A stretch of 7,753 bases of DNA from an uncultured Opitutaceae bacterium (GCA_946482625.1 CAMLSH010000174.1:1-7753), one strand, 5' to 3'. Shown: positions 1 through 5,933, numbered from the stretch's first letter. Program-made: numbers and translations. Notes: generated by a model not told the origin, from the letters alone.

Positions 1-1
1 G

Positions 2-37
2 GCGTTTGTGCGGTCGGTGCTGGCCGGGGCGTTGTGA
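2..37 (+). CDS. Possible C-terminal end of an upstream gene (partial)
   Basis: Reading from base 2, eleven codons encode AFVRSVLAGAL and end in TGA at 35-37. Nearly every third base is G, as in the symporter gene that follows. A hairpin (48-64) lies just downstream, as expected after a gene end. The fragment is too short to identify a family, and frame 1 is also open as far as 177, so this is only a plausible reading. Confidence 0.25.
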   Translation, partial: AFVRSVLAGAL

Positions 38-47
38 ATTGGCGCCA

Positions 48-64
48 GCTGCCAGATTGGCAGC
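48..64. terminator. Short perfect hairpin, possible weak terminator
   Basis: GCTGCCA (48-54) and TGGCAGC (58-64) are perfect inverse complements around a GAT loop, giving a 7-bp stem. It starts ten bases after the putative stop at 35-37. There is no T tract, so factor-independent termination is uncertain. It may be only a chance inverted repeat. Confidence 0.3.
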
Positions 65-66
65 CC

Positions 67-94
67 AGCCACGTTCTAAAGGGCGCGGCTACAC
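67..94 (+). repeat. Short dispersed palindromic element, copy 1
   Basis: The layout is GCCACG (68-73), ten bases, then CGCGGCTACAC (84-94). It matches copy 2 at 1653-1680 exactly in both conserved blocks and in the ten-base spacing. The arms fold into a hairpin: A67-T90, GCC/GGC, an A-C mismatch, CG/CG, two T-G wobbles and C-G, closed by a TAAA loop. It lies in the non-coding stretch before the symporter gene. This resembles REP-like intergenic repeats, but I cannot name a family. Confidence 0.5.
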
Positions 95-114
95 TCGGAG
101 CGGCTACACTGGGA
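85..114 (+). repeat. Tandem repeat of a 15-base unit, two copies
   Basis: GCGGCTACACTCGGA (85-99) is followed directly by GCGGCTACACTGGGA (100-114), with one difference in fifteen. The first unit overlaps the 3' end of the palindromic element (67-94), so the second looks like a local duplication of that end. It sits 70-99 bases upstream of the symporter start, where a promoter could lie, but I see no clear -10 or -35 boxes. Confidence 0.6.
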
Positions 115-175
115 GTGCGGCGAGAGCGGCGGAATAGGTTCAGAGGAGGCAGGGCCGCGGCGCGTGATTTGCTCT

Positions 176-179
176 GAGG
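176..179 (+). promoter_or_regulatory. Candidate ribosome binding site GAGG for the symporter
   Basis: GAGG lies four bases before the ATG at 184, closer than the usual 5-9. It supports the ATG start only weakly. The alternative GTG start at 232 is preceded by GGTGGCGGC, which is no better. Confidence 0.35.
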
Positions 180-183
180 CCGC

Positions 184-1575
184 ATGGGAAAAACATTGCT
201 GCCTACACCCGCGCCGCGAAACGGTGGCGGCGTGAAGTTTGCTTTCTGGAAATGGCCCCTCGCTCAGCAAATCATGGCCGGGCTCGTTTTCGGGGCGGCG
301 GCGGGACTCGTGGCGAAGTGGGCGATCAGCACGCCTGAGGCGCTGGCCTCACTGGATTGGTGGCTAGTTAACTGGATACAGCCACTGGGGAAGCTGTTCA
401 TCCGGCTGATTTTCATGATCGTGATTCCGCTGATTTTTGCGGCGATCGTACTCGGCGTGGCAGAGATGGGCGATCTGCGGAAGCTTGGCCGGGTGGGGCT
501 GAAGTCGCTACTGTTCACGCTGCTGCTCTCGGGCACGAGCGTCATGATCGGCTTGGTGGTCGTGAACGTACTCGCGCCGGGCAAACAGCTCTCGGCCGAA
601 ACCAAGGAGAAGTTGACGGCCAAATACGGCGGCGAGGTTTCCCAGAAGGTGGAGCAAGGGACGAAAAAGGTGCCGCTCGCGGAGAAGTTGCTCGCGTTGA
701 TTCCGCAGAATCCGCTGGCGGAGGCGGTGAATGCGTTCACGCCTAATTACACCGGCGGCGGGCTGATCGCGGTGATGGTGTTTAGCTTGTTTTTCGGGGT
801 CGCGCTCGCGATGGCGCCGCCGGAAACGGGCGCGCCGCTGGTGGCAATTTTGAAGGGGGTTTTTGCAGTGTGCATGACGATCATCGGATTTGCGATGACG
901 CTGGCGCCGGTTGGCGTGGCGTGTCTCGGGTTCAGTCTCACGGCAACGCTAGGCTGGGATGTGGTGAGCAGTCTGGCGATGTACACCGGCGTGGTGTTGC
1001 TCGGGCTGGCGCTGCATCAGTTCGGGAGCTACTCGGTGTTTCTCGCGGTCCTCGGGCGGGTGTCGCCACGCTGGTTTTTCAAGCAGATCCAAGAGGTGAT
1101 GATCACGGCGTTCAGCACATCGTCGAGCAACGCGACGCTGCCGGTCTCGATGCGCGTGGCGGAGGAGAATCTAAAAATCCCGGCGCGGATCAGCCGCTTC
1201 GTGCTGACGGTAGGCGCGAGCGCTAATCAGAACGGCACTGCGCTCTACGAGGGCGTGACGGTGTTGTTTCTTGCGCAGGTCTTCGGCTTGGATCTGTCGC
1301 TCGGGCAGCAGGTGGTGGTAGCGTTGATGTGCATCATGGCGGGACTGGGCACGGCGGGCGTACCCGGGGGCTCACTACCGCTGGTGGTCGGCGTGCTCGT
1401 GACGATCGGGGTGCCGGGCGAGAGCATCGCGATCATTCTCGGGATCGACCGGTTGCTGGACATGTGCCGGACGGCTTTGAACGTGACCGGCGATCTGGTG
1501 TGCGCAGTGTTGGTCGCAAAAGGTGAGCCGGCTGATGCGCCTACGGTTCCGGAGGCAGTAGGCGCCAGTGGCTGA
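184..1575 (+). CDS. Dicarboxylate/amino acid:cation symporter (DAACS/SLC1 family)
   Basis: This 463-residue inner-membrane protein should import acidic amino acids or C4-dicarboxylates by cation symport, as the family does. Family hallmarks are present: hairpin HP1 with STSSSNATLP (311-320), the TM7 motif NQNGT (348-352), HP2 with AGLGTAGVPGG (386-396), and the TM8 series D422, D426, R429, N433, D437. That spacing equals GltPh D390, D394, R397, N401, D405; the TM8 arginine favours an acidic substrate. A hydrophilic loop at about 131-175 is usual in bacterial members. The TM7 motif has N350 where GltPh has the sodium-binding D312, so ion coupling may differ. The true start may be GTG at 232, which removes 16 unconserved residues and begins MKFAFWKWPL. 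Third positions are rich in G (GTG, CTG, GCG), unlike metK. The gene appears to be transcribed alone. Family assignment is secure; substrate is not. Confidence 0.95.
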   Translation: MGKTLLPTPAPRNGGGVKFAFWKWPLAQQIMAGLVFGAAAGLVAKWAISTPEALASLDWWLVNWIQPLGKLFIRLIFMIVIPLIFAAIVLGVAEMGDLRKLGRVGLKSLLFTLLLSGTSVMIGLVVVNVLAPGKQLSAETKEKLTAKYGGEVSQKVEQGTKKVPLAEKLLALIPQNPLAEAVNAFTPNYTGGGLIAVMVFSLFFGVALAMAPPETGAPLVAILKGVFAVCMTIIGFAMTLAPVGVACLGFSLTATLGWDVVSSLAMYTGVVLLGLALHQFGSYSVFLAVLGRVSPRWFFKQIQEVMITAFSTSSSNATLPVSMRVAEENLKIPARISRFVLTVGASANQNGTALYEGVTVLFLAQVFGLDLSLGQQVVVALMCIMAGLGTAGVPGGSLPLVVGVLVTIGVPGESIAIILGIDRLLDMCRTALNVTGDLVCAVLVAKGEPADAPTVPEAVGASG

Positions 1576-1595
1576 GCGAGCTGGGTGCTCGCGAA

Positions 1596-1623
1596 AAAGC
1601 CGCGTCGGGTAAGACGCGGCTTT
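1596..1623. terminator. Bidirectional factor-independent terminator
   Basis: AAAGCCGCGTC (1596-1606) and GACGCGGCTTT (1613-1623) form a perfect 11-bp stem with a GGGTAA loop, 20 bases after the symporter stop. The stem ends in T's on one side and is preceded by five A's (1594-1598), so it can act on both strands. It would stop the symporter transcript and the convergent helicase transcript that ends at 1716. Confidence 0.88.
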
Positions 1624-1633
1624 GAAGTTTTTG

Positions 1634-1690
1634 CGGAGGCTCGGAGCCGAGAGGCCACGCTTTGGCAAGCGCGGCTACACGGAGGCTCGG
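1634..1690 (+). repeat. Direct repeats of 11 bases flanking the palindromic element
   Basis: CGGAGGCTCGG occurs at 1634-1644 and again at 1680-1690, enclosing 35 bases that contain palindromic copy 2 (1653-1680). The left copy also belongs to a small palindrome, CTCGG-AG-CCGAG (1640-1651). Flanking direct repeats can be target-site duplications, but in such GC-rich non-coding DNA they may also be part of a composite repeat or chance. Confidence 0.45.
1653..1680 (+). repeat. Short dispersed palindromic element, copy 2
   Basis: GCCACG (1654-1659), ten bases, then CGCGGCTACAC (1670-1680), with the same conserved blocks and spacing as copy 1 (67-94). Its hairpin has CGCTT (1658-1662) paired with AAGCG (1667-1671) around a TGGC loop, an A-C mismatch, then GCC/GGC. 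The inner three pairs differ from copy 1 yet still pair. It lies between two convergent genes, downstream of the terminator at 1596-1623. Confidence 0.5.
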
Positions 1691-1715
1691 CTGCGCGGAG
1701 CTCGTGGTCTCGGGC

Positions 1716-2990
1716 TCAGCGGCTGCGGCGGTTGCGCCAGTGGGAGCCGGGTTTGCCTTGCGGGTGGTGATGCGGATTGCCGCCACCGAAGGCGCGCGGG
1801 TTGTTCATCGGATCGCGCGGGCGGTCCTTCAGATGTGGTTTGTCGGTGAGTGGCGTGGCGGGCTTGGACTTGTAGTCGAAACCTTCGAGCGTGAGCTGCG
1901 GGATCTTGGCGCCGATGAACCGCTCGATGTCGCGCACGTCCTTAAAATCCTCCGGAGTCGCGAGCATGAAGGCGTCGCCGACGGCCATGGCGCGGCCGGT
2001 GCGGCCGATGCGGTGGACGTAATCCTCGGGGTTTTCCGGGACGTCGTAGTTGATAACGTGGGACACGCCGGCGACGTCGATACCACGAGCGGCGATGTCG
2101 GTCGCGACCATGAGTTCGTAGCGGCCCTTCTTGAACCCATCGAGCGCTTCCATGCGCTGATTCTGGGAGCGATTCGCGTGAAGCACGGCGACGGTGTGGT
2201 TGGCGGCCTTGAGCTTGCGGGCGATTTTATCGGCGCCGTGTTTCGTGCGGGAGAAAATGATGACGCTTTGAAAGTCGGTCTTCTCAAGCAGTGCGAGCAG
2301 CAGGTCGAACTTCAACGCGTGCGGAACGGTGTAGATCGCGTGGTTGACGGACTCGTTGACCGAGCGCTGGCGGCCGATCTCGATGCGCTCGGGATTTTTG
2401 AGAGCGAAACGCGCCATCTCTTCGATCTCGGGCGGCACGGTGGCGGAGAAGAAGAGTGTCTGGCGGCTCTTGGGCGACATCTCGACGATGCGCTTCACGT
2501 CTTTGATGAAACCCATGTCGAGCATGCGATCGACCTCGTCGAGGATGAGGATCTCGATGCCGTCGAGGCGGAGACTTTTCTCTTGGAGAAAATCCATCAA
2601 GCGGCCGACCGTCGCGATGACGATGTCGACGCCGGAACGCAGATCGCTGCGTTGTTTTCCATAACCGACGCCGCCGTGAAGAACGGTCGCGCGGATGTCG
2701 GTGAAGCGGCCGAAGTCGCGAAACGCAGTCTCGACCTGGGCGGCGAGTTCGCGCGTGGGTTCGAGAACGAGGACGCGGGGATTGCCTGGCTTGTGAGGTC
2801 CGAGGCGGTTGAGGACGGGGAGGGCGAAAGCGGCAGTCTTACCGGTGCCGGTCTGGGCGGAGGCGATCAGATCTTTGCCCGAGAGCACGACAGGAATGGC
2901 GCGAAGCTGGATCGGCGTGGGGTCGGTATAACCCATCGCTTGAGTACCTTTGACGAGGCTCGAAAAGAGCCCGAGTTTTGAGAACGGCAT
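1716..2990 (-). CDS. RhlE-like DEAD-box ATP-dependent RNA helicase (DEVD variant)
   Basis: This 424-residue cytoplasmic helicase should use ATP to unwind short RNA duplexes; RhlE relatives act in ribosome maturation and RNA decay. Motifs appear in order: Q motif around PTPIQ (24-28), Walker A AQTGTGKT (45-52), PTRELAAQV (78-86), TVGR (127-130), DEVD (151-154), SAT (182-184), VIIFSRTK (243-250), ATDIAARGIDV (296-306) and HRIGRTGRA (326-334). DEVD replaces the canonical DEAD; the catalytic D-E and final D are kept. The tail after about 375 is short, basic and rich in Gly, His, Pro and Arg, as in the RhlE group, probably a non-specific RNA contact. I chose the ATG at 2990 because it opens the Q-motif region (MPFSKLGL); the reading frame extends to 3203, but that part is antisense to the next helicase. 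No Shine-Dalgarno is visible. It is divergent from deaD at 3115. The symbol rhlE fits the subgroup but is not certain. Confidence 0.93.
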   Translation of the reverse strand: MPFSKLGLFSSLVKGTQAMGYTDPTPIQLRAIPVVLSGKDLIASAQTGTGKTAAFALPVLNRLGPHKPGNPRVLVLEPTRELAAQVETAFRDFGRFTDIRATVLHGGVGYGKQRSDLRSGVDIVIATVGRLMDFLQEKSLRLDGIEILILDEVDRMLDMGFIKDVKRIVEMSPKSRQTLFFSATVPPEIEEMARFALKNPERIEIGRQRSVNESVNHAIYTVPHALKFDLLLALLEKTDFQSVIIFSRTKHGADKIARKLKAANHTVAVLHANRSQNQRMEALDGFKKGRYELMVATDIAARGIDVAGVSHVINYDVPENPEDYVHRIGRTGRAMAVGDAFMLATPEDFKDVRDIERFIGAKIPQLTLEGFDYKSKPATPLTDKPHLKDRPRDPMNNPRAFGGGNPHHHPQGKPGSHWRNRRSR

Positions 2991-3114
2991 TCGCGTATTG
3001 GTGCCGCTGGCGAGAGGAAACGCGAGGGCTAATTTGCGGCGGCGCGGGACAGTCGCGCAGTTTGCGCGAGGATTTTGTCCTCTGCTTTTTCGAAACGGTG
3101 AGACACGGTGCGGA
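2991..3114. promoter_or_regulatory. Shared control region between two divergent helicase genes
   Basis: These 124 bases separate the two divergent start codons and must hold both promoters unless they lie inside the genes. I found no convincing -35/-10 pair on either strand. TAATTT (3030-3035) is AT-rich enough to be a -10 for the plus-strand gene, but no good -35 sits 16-18 bases before it. The right half holds the stem-loops described at 3047-3090. Confidence 0.5.
3047..3090 (+). promoter_or_regulatory. Attenuator-like leader of the deaD-like gene
   Basis: CGCGCA (3054-3059) and TGCGCG (3063-3068) form a perfect 6-bp hairpin. Next, GAGGA (3068-3072) pairs with TCCTC (3078-3082), followed by TGC and five T's (3086-3090), a small terminator shape. 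A competing helix, GGACA (3047-3051) with TGTCC (3076-3080), would enclose the first hairpin and exclude the terminator shape. The T run ends 24 bases before the deaD start. Pairings are seen in the sequence; switching is inference. Confidence 0.35.
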
Positions 3115-4869
3115 ATGGAAAAACGTAAATTTGCCGAGTTGGGCCTTTCGCCCGAAATCTTGAAAGCCGTCGACAAGATGGGATTCGAGGAGGCATCGCC
3201 CATTCAGACCGCGGTCATCCCGACCATCCTCGAAGGGCGCGATGTCATCGGCCAGTCGTCGACGGGATCGGGTAAAACGGCGGCCTTCGCGATCCCAGCG
3301 ATCGAAAAAGTCGATACGCACAGCCGGGCGGTCCAGGTGTTGATTCTTTGTCCCACGCGCGAGCTCGCGGTGCAGGTGGCGGAGGAGGTGGGGAAGCTGT
3401 CGTTGTTCAAACGCGGACTACATGCGACGCCGATCTACGGCGGCCAATCATACGACCGACAGTTTCGCGCGCTGGAATCGGGCGTGCACGTCGTCATCGG
3501 CACGCCGGGACGCGTGATGGATCACATGGAGCGCGGCACGTTGAAGCTCGATGCGCTCAAGCTCGTGATTCTCGACGAAGCGGACCGCATGCTCGACATG
3601 GGATTTCGCGATGACATCGAGAAAATCCTCTCGGGCGTGCCCGAGGAGCGGCAGTTGTTGTTCTTTTCGGCGACGATGCCACCGGCGATCCAGTCGTTGA
3701 TCAAGCGGTTCACCCGCAATCCGGCGTGGATCAAAGTTGAAGCCCACGCGCAGAACGCGCCGAAGGTGGATCAGGTTTATTTTGAAGTGGACCGCCGCTC
3801 GAAGCTTGAAGTGCTCACGCGCCTCATCGATCTCTACGATTTTCGGTTCGGTATCATTTTTTGCAGCACGAAGATCATGGTTGATGAGCTCGACGAGCAC
3901 ATGCACGCGCGCGGTTACGCCGTGGATCGTCTGCACGGCGACATCACCCAGGCGCAGCGAAACCGGGTGATGGAGAAGTTTAAGCGGCGCGGGTTCGAGT
4001 TCTTGATCGCGACGGATGTCGCGGCGCGCGGGCTGGACGTGGACGATCTCGAGGTCGTCTTTAATTTCGATCTGCCGAACGATGCCGAGGACTACACACA
4101 TCGCATCGGCCGCACCGGTAGAGCCGGCAAGGAAGGCCGGGCGTTCACCTTCGTATCGGGACGCGAGCTCTACAAACTGCAGGGCATGGTCCGCTTCGCG
4201 AAGATCAAGATCCGCCGCGAGAATGTGCCGTCGCTCGATCAGGTCGAAGAAGCGCGCGAGAATGTTTTCTTCGAAAAACTGCGCAGCACGCTGAGCGATG
4301 GGAAATTTAAGAAGCAGGACCGCATCATCGACCGCTTGATGGAGCAGGGTTACTCCAGCACGGATATCTGTTCGGCGTTACTTCATCTGATGCAGAGCGG
4401 TCCGGAAAAAGCGGATGCGCCGGTTGCGGTTAAACCCGCCAGCATCAGCCGCCCGCCCGCTGAGCGTCCGGCGTCCGTCGGAAAATCCGAAAGCTATAGA
4501 GAGGAACCGCCTCGTCGCGTAGAGCCGGCGCGAATCGCAGCCGGCGACGACAGCGAGCGTCCACGCATTGCGAAGCAGAAGTACGAGCGCCCGGGGCGCA
4601 CGGGCAAGGAGGCTGGTTACACGACGATTTTCGTGAACGTCGGTCGCAAGGAACTGGTGACACCAGCGGATCTCGTGGGGAAAATTGCCGGCGTGACGCG
4701 GCTTCCGGCAAACATCGTGGGCGCGATCGACATCCATCAGCGGCACGCGCTGGTCGATGTGATTTCGGAACACACGGACTTGGTGATCACGCGATTGGCG
4801 GGAATTCGCGTGAAGGGCGAAACGCTGAAGCCGGCTCTCGCGACCGAAGCCAATCGCTCGACCGAATAA
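3115..4869 (+). CDS. deaD: DeaD/CsdA-like DEAD-box RNA helicase with DbpA-type RNA-binding domain
   Basis: This 584-residue helicase should unwind structured RNA in the cytoplasm; DeaD/CsdA proteins serve large-subunit assembly, translation initiation and cold-shock RNA decay. The core runs from residue 1 to about 370: Q motif with SPIQ (28-31), Walker A SSTGSGKT (48-55), PTRELAVQV (80-88), TPGR (130-133), DEAD (154-157), SAT (185-187), IIFCSTK (247-253), ATDVAARGLDV (299-309) and HRIGRTGRAG (329-338). A charged segment (about 375-425) precedes a Pro/Arg/Glu-rich linker (430-500). The end (502-575) matches the DbpA-type RRM-like fold, with TIFVNVGRK (504-512) and a conserved GAIDI (537-541). 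The ATG at 3115 starts MEKRKFAELGL at the expected Q-motif distance; the frame opens at 2950, but that extension overlaps the divergent helicase. There is only a marginal upstream GGTGAG (3097-3102). A possible attenuator lies at 3047-3090. The next gene is convergent, 28 bases away. Confidence 0.93.
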   Translation: MEKRKFAELGLSPEILKAVDKMGFEEASPIQTAVIPTILEGRDVIGQSSTGSGKTAAFAIPAIEKVDTHSRAVQVLILCPTRELAVQVAEEVGKLSLFKRGLHATPIYGGQSYDRQFRALESGVHVVIGTPGRVMDHMERGTLKLDALKLVILDEADRMLDMGFRDDIEKILSGVPEERQLLFFSATMPPAIQSLIKRFTRNPAWIKVEAHAQNAPKVDQVYFEVDRRSKLEVLTRLIDLYDFRFGIIFCSTKIMVDELDEHMHARGYAVDRLHGDITQAQRNRVMEKFKRRGFEFLIATDVAARGLDVDDLEVVFNFDLPNDAEDYTHRIGRTGRAGKEGRAFTFVSGRELYKLQGMVRFAKIKIRRENVPSLDQVEEARENVFFEKLRSTLSDGKFKKQDRIIDRLMEQGYSSTDICSALLHLMQSGPEKADAPVAVKPASISRPPAERPASVGKSESYREEPPRRVEPARIAAGDDSERPRIAKQKYERPGRTGKEAGYTTIFVNVGRKELVTPADLVGKIAGVTRLPANIVGAIDIHQRHALVDVISEHTDLVITRLAGIRVKGETLKPALATEANRSTE

Positions 4870-4897
4870 GCCGGCGACCGCGCTGCGGCATGGATGA

Positions 4898-5332
4898 TCA
4901 CGCTGCAGCTTCGATCATGTGCCGTGCGGCTTCGTCGAGCCGCCGGCCGATGTCGTGGTCTTGCGTGTCGGGAAATTTTGCAGCGGTCAGATCGAGCAAC
5001 TCGTGGATGAAACGCCAGGCGCCGATGGCGAGCGCGGGCTGTTCTTTCTCCGCATAAACCCGGGCGACCTCGGCGAGCAAATCGGCCTGGGCGAGGCACT
5101 TTTCGCGGGCGTTGACGGGCGTTTCGCCGCGAGTGAGCAGCGTGAAATGCTCTTCTGGGCTGGCTCCGAGAAAGCGCTCGGCGGGAAGGCCAAGCAGGCG
5201 TTCCTGGGCTCGGATGATGGCGGTGAGGGCTTCGTCGTGTCGGCCTTTTTCCCGCAGATGAACGATCTGGGAAAGAAACTGCCGGAGCTGCTCGATCAAC
5301 CGGAGGATGTAGTCGCGCTGTTGTGACGCCAT
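4898..5332 (-). CDS. Small helical protein of unknown function
   Basis: I do not recognise this 144-residue protein with confidence. It starts MASQQRDYILRLIEQLRQFL, has no signal peptide or membrane segment, and looks almost wholly alpha-helical. Residues 24-48 (LREKGRHDEAL, then AQERLLGL) and 81-115 (AQADLLAEVARVYAEKEQPA, then a helix) have the rhythm of TPR-like helix pairs. A cytosolic scaffold or adaptor role is possible but not shown. The opening DYILRLIEQL and the G-x-x-x-EAL motif remind me of the DUF6483-type small proteins; that is a memory, not a search result. It is convergent with deaD, whose stop is 28 bases from its own, and no clear terminator separates them. No Shine-Dalgarno precedes the ATG. 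It lies downstream of the Hpt gene on the same strand, with 238 bases between them, too far to assume one operon. Codon pattern and regular amphipathic helices support a real gene. Confidence 0.78.
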   Translation of the reverse strand: MASQQRDYILRLIEQLRQFLSQIVHLREKGRHDEALTAIIRAQERLLGLPAERFLGASPEEHFTLLTRGETPVNAREKCLAQADLLAEVARVYAEKEQPALAIGAWRFIHELLDLTAAKFPDTQDHDIGRRLDEAARHMIEAAA

Positions 5333-5570
5333 ACGTTTATGGGTCTATGCGACCGGCAATGCCGTCGAAGGTAACGGAATTGGCGCGCAATTTTTCTTCA
5401 TGGACGATCCTCAACGCGATCCCGCGGCGGGCGGAGTGGAGCGCTTTCCGACGGATGGATGGACAAATGCTCCGGCACGACGTGCGAATTTTGCCGGTGG
5501 CGTTTAGCGACTGGCCTGTCGAGGAGAGCGTGGGCAAAAGCGGTCAGCATGACGGATTCGCCCGTGTCGG
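5333..5570. other. 238-base gap without a convincing gene
   Basis: The stretch lies between two minus-strand genes. On the minus strand it contains a 50-codon open frame (5398-5550) starting 20 bases after the Hpt stop, whose TGA overlaps the ATG of an 18-codon frame; neither has a recognisable product, and both are weak. I see no T-tract terminator for the Hpt gene and no clear promoter for the unknown gene, though its promoter is probably here. Confidence 0.4.
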
Positions 5571-5933
5571 TCAGGTGGGCGGGAGCAGTTTCTCCAACGT
5601 CCGCCGTGCGAGGGTGAAGGCGTTTTCAAGGTCGTCCACGCGCGTCGCCAAACCGCCGATACCCTCGATTTTGCCGCGTTGTTCAAGCTCGCTGGAGATC
5701 GCGCGAAGCTGGGTCGCGCCGAGATTGCTGGAGCTCCCCTTGATGCTGTGGGCGGCGCGCGTGAATTGAGATTGATCGCCCGCAGTCAGGCTCGTGCGCA
5801 GTTCGGCAATCCGGGCGGGCGTGTCATCGAGAAAGATCCCGATGATGTCTCGAAGGAATGCGTCCGGGTCATCGGGGTTAAGCGCCCGGAGGTTTTCGAT
5901 GGCTTCGGGATCGATCGGCGTTTCTAGCGACAT
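5571..5933 (-). CDS. Stand-alone Hpt (histidine phosphotransfer) domain protein
   Basis: This 120-residue cytoplasmic protein is a single Hpt domain, which passes phosphoryl groups between receiver domains in multistep phosphorelays. The signature AAHSIKGSSSNLGA (60-73) holds the phospho-accepting H62, with K65, G66 and G72 at the positions the family conserves. Flanking sequence (FLRDIIGIFLDDTPARIAEL, 26-45, and a helix from about 75 to 118) fits the four-helix bundle, and the length is typical of a free Hpt module. No kinase or receiver domain is fused to it or encoded nearby, so its partners lie elsewhere. I chose the ATG at 5933 (MSLETPIDPEAI); the frame extends to 6029, but the added residues (MAKKRWHPFARAGFG onward) are unlike the family and run into the metK promoter region. 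There is no Shine-Dalgarno. It is transcribed divergently from metK. A role as a non-catalytic phosphotransfer-like protein is less likely, since the histidine is intact. Confidence 0.9.
   Translation of the reverse strand: MSLETPIDPEAIENLRALNPDDPDAFLRDIIGIFLDDTPARIAELRTSLTAGDQSQFTRAAHSIKGSSSNLGATQLRAISSELEQRGKIEGIGGLATRVDDLENAFTLARRTLEKLLPPT

Noticed and set aside
144..149. Perfect AGGAGG upstream of the symporter
   Set aside because: No usable start codon lies 5-10 bases downstream, and it is 34 bases from the ATG at 184. The in-frame TTG at 169 meets a stop two codons later. Probably a chance match in purine-rich DNA.
1662..2981. Plus-strand open frame of 439 codons covering the RhlE-like gene
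   Set aside because: It is exactly antisense to a gene with all helicase motifs. Its acidic, Asp/Val/Ala/His-rich sequence is typical of the complement of a GC-rich gene, and a similar antisense frame lies opposite the DeaD-like gene because the sense genes are paralogs.
2950..3114. N-terminal extension of the DeaD-like protein by 55 residues
   Set aside because: It overlaps the start of the divergent helicase and would translate the hairpin-rich control region; MEKRKFAELGL at 3115 is the natural start.
2991..3203. N-terminal extension of the RhlE-like protein by 71 residues
   Set aside because: It would run antisense through the start of the DeaD-like gene, and the added residues do not resemble the family; the ATG at 2990 sits properly before the Q motif.
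4894..4918. Inverted repeat ATGATC/GATCAT at the convergent gene ends
   Set aside because: It has only six pairs with a 13-base loop, no T tract, and lies partly inside the unknown gene's last codons; too weak to call a terminator.
5398..5550. Minus-strand 50-codon frame after the Hpt gene, chained by an ATGA overlap to an 18-codon frame
   Set aside because: There is no Shine-Dalgarno and no recognisable domain, and the composition is rich in Pro, Arg and His with mixed third bases. Short frames of this size are common by chance; conservation in relatives would be needed to revive it.
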